Shown: positions 1 through 5,200 of the stretch, piece after piece
How positions within the stretch are numbered: position 1 is the first letter of the stretch
Layout of the letters: each line of letters begins with the position of its first letter
Assembly (NCBI GenBank): GCA_038239195.1
Contig: JBBSEZ010000586.1
Location: forward strand, 1 to 5,200
Source: JBBSEZ01 sp038239195
GTDB lineage: Bacteria > Planctomycetota > Planctomycetia > Gemmatales > Gemmataceae
DNA: 5,200 nt
Direction: 5' to 3'
Translations under genes and position numbers: made by a program
The notes under the pieces: generated by a model
What the model was told of the DNA's origin: nothing
The model's input: only the letters and a program-made list of their open reading frames with translations
The model's database searches: none

Positions 1-143
1 CCAACACCCCCACCACACAACCCCCCCCCCCCCACCCCCGGTTGTGGTAACCCACCGGGCCGCCGGGGCCCACACGGGGGGGCGATTGGGGCCCCCCGGC
101 GCCCGGTGTCGAAGCAGCGACGGAAAGGCCTCTCCCTTTTCGA
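1..143. other. Non-coding C-rich flank downstream of the minus-strand gene
   Basis: No credible gene is seen here. The first 40 bases are almost entirely C and A, with a run of 13 C at 21-33 followed by an A and five more C. The complementary strand is therefore G-rich, with several G runs that could form a G-quadruplex. The open frame that begins at 44 and runs to 421 is antisense to the real gene at 144-554 and has a skewed Arg/Pro/Gly composition, so it is taken as a shadow. The low-complexity start may also be a hard-to-assemble stretch. Confidence 0.6.
54..107 (-). terminator. Strong GC hairpin, possible terminator of the minus-strand gene
   Basis: Positions 54-68 and 94-107 form a 14-bp perfect stem interrupted only by one bulged C at 61; the loop is 25 bases. 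Read on the minus strand, the hairpin begins 36 bases after the stop codon at 144-146, where a terminator would sit. No T-run follows it on the minus strand; the sequence beyond is G-rich instead. So it is not a classical intrinsic terminator. It could be a GC-only terminator, an mRNA 3' end stabiliser, or chance in GC-rich DNA. Confidence 0.4.
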
Positions 144-554
144 TCAGTTCCCGTACCAGTAGGACGGCGCGTAGCCGGGACTTGCCTGGTTCGGGTTGTA
201 AGCCGGATAGGCGTACCCGCCCTGGGGGTAGTAGCCGGCCTGCTGGGTGCTGCCAGTTGCCGGCGTGGGGGCGGGCACCGCGGGGGCGGCCGGGGCGGGC
301 GCGGCCGGGGCCGCGGGATAGCCCGCGGCCGGATATCCCGGAGCGGAGCACGCCGGAGCGGGATAGGCGGCTTCGGCGCCCTGGTAAGGCGCCGAAGTGC
401 GCTGGAACCCGAGGAAACTGAACGACCCGCCGCTGCTCTCGTAGGAGAGGTTCACTCCCCCGCCGAGGTTGAACCTGCACCACGCCGACGCCTTCTGCTC
501 CGTCAGCCCGGCCGCGGCGAGCGCCAGCGCCGCCGCCATCAGCATTCGCTTCAT
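144..554 (-). CDS. Small secreted Pro/Ala/Tyr-rich protein of unknown function
   Basis: The 136-residue product is not assigned a function. Residues 1-24 form a classic signal peptide: MKR, then a hydrophobic Met/Ala/Leu stretch (4-17), and an ASA site before W25, so export by Sec is predicted. The mature protein opens with a compact core at 25-59 that starts WCRFNLGGGVNLSYESSGG and continues with Phe/Ser residues to a SAPYQG end. A low-complexity tail follows: Pro/Ala repeats with GYPAA units (about 64-100) and a Tyr/Gly/Pro/Asn-rich end (106-136). Two cysteines remain after cleavage (C26, C69). A GTG 15 bases upstream (569) is in frame, but the ATG at 554 is preferred because a GAGG lies 9 bases before it and it places the charged MKR at the N-terminus. 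The organisation resembles small secreted proteins that I associate with Gemmata-like planctomycetes; that is recollection, not a search. It stands alone, divergent from the other genes. A surface or cell-wall role is only a guess. Confidence 0.72.
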   Translation of the reverse strand: MKRMLMAAALALAAAGLTEQKASAWCRFNLGGGVNLSYESSGGSFSFLGFQRTSAPYQGAEAAYPAPACSAPGYPAAGYPAAPAAPAPAAPAVPAPTPATGSTQQAGYYPQGGYAYPAYNPNQASPGYAPSYWYGN

Positions 555-710
555 TTTCGATGCCCTCACTCACTTTTCCGGTTCCGGCTCCTGCGCCTCC
601 CTGTGAGAGCGGCTTGTCCCGGAACGCTTGAACTATTCCCCACGCGAATGGGGCGCGCCGCGGAAAAGGCGCGAAGGAGTGAGCGGCATAGGGGCGGGCA
701 CCCATCTTGC

Positions 711-757
711 GGCGCACGACCGCCTTCCCGAGAAGAGCTGGCGATTTCGGCTCAAGT
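711..757 (+). repeat. Diverged direct repeat, copy A
   Basis: By hand alignment, these 47 bases match 982-1028 without gaps at 37 positions. The 3' part is best kept: GGCGATTTCGGCTCA at 740-754 is identical in both copies. Similarity probably extends leftwards to 668, where GGCGCGA and then GTG are shared with 927-946 but an indel of about 12 bases is needed. It may also extend a short way rightwards. The copies lie 271 bases apart, which is not a multiple of three, so they are not repeats within one reading frame. This looks like a non-coding dispersed or tandem intergenic repeat. Confidence 0.6.
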
Positions 758-981
758 GCTGCGAGACACCTCGTCCCCATGCCGGGCGCGATCGGCGCTC
801 TCGATGCGTTCGCCTGGCAGAAATGGTCGCGCGGCGCGTTCCCGCACTGGACAGACGCGGCCGCATTGTTTGGGCTCATCTCGCGGAGGCTAGCCCTCCT
901 TGACTATTGCCTCTGGAGCGTGGCCCGGCGCGAGAAAGTGGGCGCCTTGGCAACGAGGAAGAGGCTTCGGCCACGTTTCCC

Positions 982-1028
982 GGCACACGATCGCCGACTC
1001 GAGAGAATCGGGCGATTTCGGCTCACGT
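982..1028 (+). repeat. Diverged direct repeat, copy B
   Basis: This is the second copy of the 47-base repeat described at 711-757, with the same invariant GGCGATTTCGGCTCA core here at 1011-1025. It lies about 80 bases upstream of the TATAAT box of the phosphoesterase gene. A regulatory role is possible, but the copy spacing and length fit a decayed intergenic repeat family equally well. Confidence 0.6.
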
Positions 1029-1109
1029 TGCGCCACCTTCCTCTCCATCACCGTCGTTCTTGAACGAAAGGACAGAAAGTTCGCGCTTCCTCCCTCCGCA
1101 CGGCGCCCC

Positions 1110-1115
1110 TATAAT
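1110..1115 (+). promoter_or_regulatory. Candidate -10 box (TATAAT) for the phosphoesterase and perhaps the whole operon
   Basis: A perfect TATAAT stands in otherwise very GC-rich DNA, 69 bases before the chosen ATG at 1185, which would give a 5' leader of roughly 60 bases. No good -35 box lies 16-18 bases upstream; the hexamer at 1087-1092 (TTCCTC) matches the TTGACA consensus poorly. A TTGAAC at 1060-1065 is too far away to pair with it. The box is persuasive because AT-rich hexamers are rare here, but the promoter is unproven. Confidence 0.5.
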
Positions 1116-1184
1116 CAACCTCGGCAAGCTCACCCCCAAGACCTGCCAACACGCCCGCGTCCGCCCTCCGGAAAAAGGCCCCCC

Positions 1185-2171
1185 ATGCCGCTCGACTGGG
1201 CACCGTTCGTTGACCTGGTGCAGCGCCACCAGCGCTTCCTGCTGACCACGCACGTCCGCCCCGACGGCGACGGGCTCGGGTCGATGTTGGCGCTGGCCGA
1301 CGCGCTCGAGGCGCACGGCAAGGCCGTTCAGATGGTCGTCGCCAGTTCCCTCCCCTCGCGCTACGACTTCCTGGGCACGGGCCGGCGCGTCGGACACTTC
1401 AAGCTCCCCGGCGACGCCTACCGCGGCGCCGAGGTCGCCATCGTTCTCGACACGGGGACGTGGAACCAGCTCGGCGACTTCGGCACCTTCCTGCGCCAAC
1501 TGCCCGTGCCCAGGGCCGTCATCGACCACCACGTCACGCAGGACGACCTCGGCGCGCAGCGCTTCGTGGACGCGACGGCCGAGGCGACGGGACGGTTGGT
1601 CTTCGAGGCCGTCACGGCCCTGGGCGGCCCGCTGGGCGCCGACGCGGCGCACGCGCTGTTCGTCGCGCTGGCGATGGACACCGGCTGGTTCCGCCACAAC
1701 AACACGACCCCGGCCACCTTCGCCCTCGCGGCGAAACTCGTCGAGTCCGGGGCTCGCCCCACGGCCGCCTACGAGGCGCTGTTCGAGCAGAGCTCCCTGG
1801 GCAAGATGCGCCTGACGGGGCTCGTGCTGGAGCGCCTCACGGTCTGTTGTGGCGGGCAGGTTTGCCACACCGAGATCCGCAAAGGCGACTACGAGGCCGC
1901 CGGGGCCACCCCACAGGACAGCGAGGACCTCATCAACTACACGCGCGGCCTGGCCGGCGTGGAGGTCGGCCTCTTCTTCATGGAGCAGCCGCGCGGCGGG
2001 ACCAAGGTCAGCTTCCGGTCGCGCAGCAAGATCGACGTCGCCCGCATCGCCGAGCAGTTCGGCGGCGGGGGCCATCGCCTGGCCTCCGGCGCCGTCCTCG
2101 ACGTCGGCCTCGACGACGCCCGCGCCCGCGTCCTGCAAGCCGTCGGCGCCGCCTTGAACGGCGGTCCTTGA
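1185..2171 (+). CDS. nrnA: DHH/DHHA1 phosphoesterase, NrnA-type (nanoRNase / pAp phosphatase)
   Basis: This 328-residue cytoplasmic enzyme carries the complete DHH phosphoesterase signature. Motif I is HVRPDGDGLGS (residues 23-33; metal ligands H23, D27, D29), motif II has D89 in VLDTG, motif III is D114-H115-H116, and motif IV has D165 in MDTGWFRHNNTT. The C-terminal DHHA1 substrate-binding domain (from about 220) ends with GGGGHRLASG at 293-302. Length and layout match Bacillus-type NrnA (about 310-330 residues). That enzyme hydrolyses short oligoribonucleotides from the end and dephosphorylates 3'-phosphoadenosine 5'-phosphate, using metal ions. The frame is open from 900, but the extra 95 residues are Arg/Pro-rich, include the intergenic repeat and resemble no part of the family. 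The ATG at 1185 has AAAAAGG 6 bases upstream and starts right at the domain. The stop lies 37 bases before the Rieske gene, so co-transcription is likely. DHH enzymes that cleave cyclic dinucleotides are related, but no GdpP-type sensor domain is present. Confidence 0.9.
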   Translation: MPLDWAPFVDLVQRHQRFLLTTHVRPDGDGLGSMLALADALEAHGKAVQMVVASSLPSRYDFLGTGRRVGHFKLPGDAYRGAEVAIVLDTGTWNQLGDFGTFLRQLPVPRAVIDHHVTQDDLGAQRFVDATAEATGRLVFEAVTALGGPLGADAAHALFVALAMDTGWFRHNNTTPATFALAAKLVESGARPTAAYEALFEQSSLGKMRLTGLVLERLTVCCGGQVCHTEIRKGDYEAAGATPQDSEDLINYTRGLAGVEVGLFFMEQPRGGTKVSFRSRSKIDVARIAEQFGGGGHRLASGAVLDVGLDDARARVLQAVGAALNGGP

Positions 2172-2208
2172 TCCAGCCTGCTTTGTTCCTCCGTCTGGAG
2201 CTACCTCG

Positions 2209-2760
2209 ATGAGCGACACGCACCCCCACCCCCCCCCGGAGCGCCGTTCCTTCCTGAAATGGGCCTGTCGCGGGCTCGGGGCCCTGTTCGCGGCCCTCCT
2301 GGGCGCCCCGGCCATCGCCTACCTGATCGACCCGCGCAACCGCCCTGCCCCCGACGGGGACTTCAAGACCGTGGCGCGGCTGAACGAACTGGAAAAGGGC
2401 GTGCCGTTCCAGGGGGTCGTCCGCGCCGTGCGCCGGGACGCCTGGACCTTGCACCCCAACGACGTCGTTGGCCGAGTCTGGCTCATCCGCCAGGACGACG
2501 ATCGGGTCGAGGCCTTCACCACCATCTGCCCTCACCTCGGCTGCTCGATCAACTACGAGGCCAAGGCCCAAAACTTCATCTGCCCCTGCCACAACGGCCA
2601 GTTCGACCTCCAGGGCAAGAAACTGACCGGGGTGAACAACCCCGCCCCGCGCGACATGGATCGGCTCGAGTGTCGTCGCGCCGCGGACGCCCCGGACTTG
2701 ATTCAGGTCAAATACGTTAACTTCCGGCAGGGGGAGGACCATCCCGTGCCCAAGACCTGA
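2209..2760 (+). CDS. Rieske 2Fe-2S protein of a cytochrome bc-type complex
   Basis: This 183-residue protein is the iron-sulphur subunit of a quinol:cytochrome c oxidoreductase. It takes the first electron from quinol at the Qo site and passes it to a c haem. Both cluster boxes are intact: CPHLGC at 107-112 and CPCHNG at 125-130. The expected ligands are C107, H109, C125 and H128, with C112 and C127 forming the stabilising disulphide. A proline loop with NPAP follows at 144-147. The N-terminus has a twin-arginine-like motif (ERRSFLK, 11-17) and one hydrophobic segment (about 19-40) without a clear cleavage site, so Tat export with retention as a membrane anchor is expected. The start at 2209 has GGAG 8 bases upstream. 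A run of nine C at 2229-2237 encodes part of the His/Pro-rich N-terminus. The cytochrome b/c gene follows after 43 bases, confirming that the protein belongs to a bc complex and not to a dioxygenase. PetC or QcrA would be equivalent names. Confidence 0.93.
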   Translation: MSDTHPHPPPERRSFLKWACRGLGALFAALLGAPAIAYLIDPRNRPAPDGDFKTVARLNELEKGVPFQGVVRAVRRDAWTLHPNDVVGRVWLIRQDDDRVEAFTTICPHLGCSINYEAKAQNFICPCHNGQFDLQGKKLTGVNNPAPRDMDRLECRRAADAPDLIQVKYVNFRQGEDHPVPKT

Positions 2761-2793
2761 CCGCAAACTACCTCCACCATCACCACTCACCAC

Positions 2794-2798
2794 GAGGA
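2794..2798 (+). promoter_or_regulatory. Ribosome binding site that favours a GTG start
   Basis: GAGGA ends 5 bases before the GTG at 2804 but 17 bases before the next in-frame ATG at 2816. The spacing is right for the GTG and too long for the ATG, so the cytochrome b/c protein most likely starts at GTG. The choice changes only four residues. Confidence 0.6.
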
Positions 2799-2803
2799 CG
2801 GTC

Positions 2804-5125
2804 GTGCGAGCCACTATGCTAACCTGGTTGGACCACCGCACCGGCTACCGAAGGTTGCTTTCGGCGCTGCTGATAGAGCACATCCCCGGCGGGGCGAAGT
2901 GGCGCTACGTGTGGGGCAGTTGTCTGGCCTTCGTCTTCAGCATCCAGATGATCACGGGCCTTCTGCTCATGACCGCCTACAGCCCCGGCGACAGCACCGC
3001 CTGGGCCAGCGTCCACTACATTCAGTATCAGATGGACTTCGGTTGGCTGATTCGCGGCCTGCACCACTTCGGCTCGCAGACGATGGTCGTGCTGCTCGGT
3101 GTCCACATGCTCCAGGTGGTCATCGCCGGGGCCCACCTCCAGCCGCGCGAGATCAACTGGTGGCTGGGACTATTGCTGCTCGGCACCGTGCTGGCCTTGA
3201 GCCTGACCGGTTATCTGCTGCCGTGGGACCAGAAGGGCTACTGGGCAACTCAGGTGGCGACCAGCATCGCCGGGACCTTGCCGGTGTTTGGGCCCTGGCT
3301 CCAGAAGGTCGTCGTTGGCGGGCCGGCCTATGGCCATCACACGCTCACGCGCTTCTACGCCCTCCACGTCGGCATTCTGCCGCTCCTGGTCATTCTCCTC
3401 ACCAACCTGCACCTGGCCGCGTTCCGCCGTCACGGCGTCACGACGCCCAAGCACCCGGAGGGCCACGGCTGGTTCTGGCCCGACCAGGCCTTCCGCGACC
3501 TCGTCGTCGGGCTGGTCATCTTCGGCGTCATGCTCGCCCTGGTGGTGATGAAGCACGGCCACAAGATCGAGGCCCCGGCCGACGCGCCGGAGCAGGGGCT
3601 GTACGAGCAGTGGGCACACGCCGGGCGCGATGGCCGCGGCGCCAACCTGGACGCCCCGGCCGACCCGTCCCGCCCCTACCCGGCCCGGCCGGAGTGGTAC
3701 TTCCTCTTCCTCTTCCAGCTCCTGAAGTATTTCGAGGGCGAACAGGAGATCATCGGCACCCTGGTGATCCCCAACGTCGTCCTTGGATTGCTGGCCCTGC
3801 TGCCGCTCCTGGGCTACGGTCGAATGCGCAAGTTCGGCCACGTGTTCGGCGTGCTGGTGGTGACCGGCCTGCTGGTCGGCGCGGCGTCCTTGACCTGCAT
3901 GGCGTTGGCCGACGACATGGTCGAGCCGGTCGGCCGTTGGTTGGTGCAGCGGATCGGCACGATCCTGTTGCCGGTCATCGGCGCCGTCTTCCTGTTTCAC
4001 TTCGGCATGCTGGCCCTGCTGAACCGGGGCGCGGTGCGCAAAGTGGCGTGCGGGCTCGGGATCGTGGTCCTCGCCGCCCTGCTCGGCGGTGCGGGGAGCT
4101 TGCTCTACGGGGCGATGAGCAACCGCCTGCGCCCGGAGGTGGAGGAGTACGTGACGGCGCAGCTCCAGGAGGGAGAGAAGGAGGCGCCGAAGAACGCCCG
4201 GAAGTTCCAGCAAGAGCAGGAGGAGGCCGACCGGGCCGCCACGCGCGCCATCGCGCTGGCGGAGCAGGGAGTGCCGGCCGGCGGGGCGATCAACCTGTTG
4301 CGGCACGATCCGCGGACGCAGGGCAAACGGCTGTTCGGCGAACACTGCGCCACCTGCCACAACCACGGCGAGGACTTCCAGGACACCAAGGACCGCAAGG
4401 CGACGGCTTCCGATCTGGCCGGCTTCGGCACCGAAGACTTCGCCCTGCGGCTGCTCACCAACCCGGGCCACAAGGACTTCTTCGGCCGGATGAAGAACCC
4501 GGAACGGACGACGATGCAAGACGCCGTCGCGAAAGCGTTCTCCGCCCTCGCGGCCCCTGCGGAGGATGACGCCAAACTCGACCCCGCGGAGAAGAAGGCC
4601 CTGGAGGAGGACCGGGCGAAGGATCGCCACGACCGGAAGGCGATCGCCGGCTGGCTGGGGCGGCACCCGCGCCGCACCTCGCCGGACCGCGACAGCCCGG
4701 AATTCAAGGAAGGGCGCAAGGCCTTCGTCGCCCGCGAGTGCGCCAGTTGCCACGTTTACGAGGGAAAAGGTGGACGACAGGGGCCCGACATGACCGGCTA
4801 CGGCGACGCCGAGTGGCTGCGGCTGATGATCGCGGCCCCCGCCCACCCGAAGCGCTACGGCGCGACCAACACCATGCCCGCGTTCCGCGACCTCGAGGGC
4901 CCGGGGGCCGCGGTCGCGCGGGAAGAGATGGCCCAGGTCAAGAACCTGCTGCTCGGGCAGATCGACCCGGGTGGCCGCCGCGCCAAGGCGAAGCGAGCCA
5001 ACATCGAGACGGCCTACCGGGTCAATCATCTGCTCGACGTGGAGCGCGAACTGATCATTCGCTGGCTCCTCAAGGACGACCGCGTGGTCTTCGGCGGCGA
5101 GCCGATCAGCACGGCGGAGAAGTAA
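2804..5125 (+). CDS. Cytochrome b (b6 plus subunit IV type) fused to two cytochrome c domains
   Basis: This 773-residue fusion is the quinol-oxidising, electron-delivering subunit of a bc-type complex. Residues about 1-215 match cytochrome b6 by eye: four helices, GYLLPWDQKGYW at 136-147, TLTRFYALH at 180-188, and b-haem ligands H87/H101 and H188/H203. The 14- and 15-residue ligand spacings are those of b6, not of mitochondrial-type cytochrome b. Residues about 230-370 match subunit IV, with the Qo motif PEWY at 296-299. Two more hydrophobic helices follow (about 384-406 and 412-436). That makes nine membrane segments, which put the C-terminus on the periplasmic side. A charged, helical linker (440-500) leads to c domain 1 (CATCH, 515-519) and c domain 2 (CASCH, 646-650). 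M691 in NTMPAF is the likely sixth ligand of the second haem; for the first, M571 or M563 are candidates. The cysteine that binds haem ci in b6f is absent. No separate c1 or f gene is seen, so these domains presumably replace it. The gene lies 43 bases after the Rieske gene in one operon. Confidence 0.92.
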   Translation: MRATMLTWLDHRTGYRRLLSALLIEHIPGGAKWRYVWGSCLAFVFSIQMITGLLLMTAYSPGDSTAWASVHYIQYQMDFGWLIRGLHHFGSQTMVVLLGVHMLQVVIAGAHLQPREINWWLGLLLLGTVLALSLTGYLLPWDQKGYWATQVATSIAGTLPVFGPWLQKVVVGGPAYGHHTLTRFYALHVGILPLLVILLTNLHLAAFRRHGVTTPKHPEGHGWFWPDQAFRDLVVGLVIFGVMLALVVMKHGHKIEAPADAPEQGLYEQWAHAGRDGRGANLDAPADPSRPYPARPEWYFLFLFQLLKYFEGEQEIIGTLVIPNVVLGLLALLPLLGYGRMRKFGHVFGVLVVTGLLVGAASLTCMALADDMVEPVGRWLVQRIGTILLPVIGAVFLFHFGMLALLNRGAVRKVACGLGIVVLAALLGGAGSLLYGAMSNRLRPEVEEYVTAQLQEGEKEAPKNARKFQQEQEEADRAATRAIALAEQGVPAGGAINLLRHDPRTQGKRLFGEHCATCHNHGEDFQDTKDRKATASDLAGFGTEDFALRLLTNPGHKDFFGRMKNPERTTMQDAVAKAFSALAAPAEDDAKLDPAEKKALEEDRAKDRHDRKAIAGWLGRHPRRTSPDRDSPEFKEGRKAFVARECASCHVYEGKGGRQGPDMTGYGDAEWLRLMIAAPAHPKRYGATNTMPAFRDLEGPGAAVAREEMAQVKNLLLGQIDPGGRRAKAKRANIETAYRVNHLLDVERELIIRWLLKDDRVVFGGEPISTAEK

Positions 5126-5143
5126 GGCAGGAGGGGAGGGCCC

Positions 5144-5194
5144 CGCCAAGCCGCAAGCGGCAGGCCCTCGAAGTGCGCCGCTTGCGGCTTGGCG
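5144..5194 (+). terminator. Perfect 18-bp inverted repeat after the operon; terminator-like or palindromic repeat
   Basis: Positions 5144-5161 and 5177-5194 are exact reverse complements, separated by a 15-base loop, and begin 18 bases after the stop codon of the cytochrome gene. Each arm is itself nearly palindromic (GCCGC, two bases, GCGGC), so smaller hairpins can form inside each arm. No T-run follows before the window ends. The position suits a transcription end or mRNA-stabilising hairpin. The nested symmetry also suits a dispersed REP-like element, and both can be true. Confidence 0.5.
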
Positions 5195-5200
5195 AGCGGC

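Larger units (their letters stand above)
555..1109. other. Long intergenic region without a convincing gene
   Basis: This stretch of about 550 bases separates the minus-strand secreted-protein gene from the plus-strand phosphoesterase gene, so it should carry both promoters. Open frames on both strands (for example 633-866 minus, 707-1063 plus) overlap each other. They have no clear ribosome site and encode Arg-rich, family-less sequence of the kind that GC-rich DNA yields by chance. The region holds two copies of a diverged direct repeat, listed separately. No tRNA, CRISPR or transposase remnant was recognised. No clear -35/-10 pair was found for the minus-strand gene. Confidence 0.6.

Noticed and set aside
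569..569. GTG start at 569 for the secreted protein
   Set aside because: It adds five residues before the signal peptide, and the GAGG motif with normal spacing serves the ATG at 554 instead.
900..928. TTGACT at 900-905 as a -35 box
   Set aside because: The bases 17 positions downstream (923-928) are GCCCGG, nothing like a -10 box, and the TATAAT at 1110 is far too distant.
707..1063. Possible 118-residue protein in the intergenic region
   Set aside because: There is no ribosome site and no family resemblance, it spans both repeat copies in different frames, and it competes with several equally long random frames.
900..1184. N-terminal extension of the phosphoesterase starting at a TTG at 900
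   Set aside because: The added 95 residues are Arg/Pro/Ser-rich, cover intergenic repeat copy B and the TATAAT box, and have no counterpart in the DHH family, which starts right at the ATG at 1185.
1023..2315. Long minus-strand open frame (430 residues)
   Set aside because: It is antisense to the phosphoesterase, rich in Ala/Arg/Gly/Val/Glu with no recognisable domain, and is the expected mirror of GC-rich codon use in the real gene.
2899..4569. Plus-strand open frame of 556 residues inside the cytochrome gene
   Set aside because: It is an alternative frame of the same DNA with Arg/Pro/Gly/Ala-dominated composition and no domain; the true frame holds all haem-binding motifs.
3170..5149. Long minus-strand open frame (659 residues)
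   Set aside because: It is fully antisense to the cytochrome b/c gene, whose motifs are unmistakable. Its Arg/Gln/Val/Glu/His-rich composition and lack of domains mark it as a shadow.

Overview
The window is GC-rich bacterial DNA. The best guess is a planctomycete, probably of the Gemmata type. This is inferred from gene content and style: a Rieske gene next to a cytochrome b that carries its own c-type haem domains, a small secreted Pro/Ala/Tyr-rich protein with a CRFN...GGSFSFLGF-like core, very GC-rich codons and GC-rich intergenic palindromes. No rRNA or other marker gene is present to confirm it.

Layout. Positions 1-143 are non-coding and hold a 13-C tract and a strong GC hairpin, which lies just downstream of a minus-strand gene (144-554) for a 136-residue secreted protein of unknown function. 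Positions 555-1109 hold no convincing gene but contain two diverged copies of a direct repeat (cores 711-757 and 982-1028). A TATAAT box at 1110-1115 precedes three plus-strand genes: a DHH/DHHA1 phosphoesterase of the NrnA type (1185-2171), a Tat-type Rieske 2Fe-2S protein (2209-2760), and a 773-residue cytochrome b (2804-5125). The cytochrome b joins a cytochrome b6-like part, a subunit IV-like part, two extra membrane helices and two CxxCH cytochrome c domains. After it comes a perfect 18-bp inverted repeat (5144-5194) that could end the transcript or be a dispersed palindromic repeat.

How the genes fit together. The Rieske protein and the b/c fusion together supply every redox centre of a quinol:cytochrome c oxidoreductase: the Rieske cluster, low- and high-potential b haems, a PEWY Qo motif, and two c haems in place of a separate cytochrome c1 or f. 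The helix count predicts that the c domains lie on the same (periplasmic) side as the Rieske head, as electron transfer requires. The phosphoesterase, which is expected to degrade short RNAs and/or pAp, lies only 37 bp before the Rieske gene. It may be co-transcribed with it, but has no evident role in the complex.

The most interesting items are the b/c fusion with b6-type haem spacing and no haem ci cysteine, the repeat pair in the 555-1109 gap, and the nested hairpins after the last gene.
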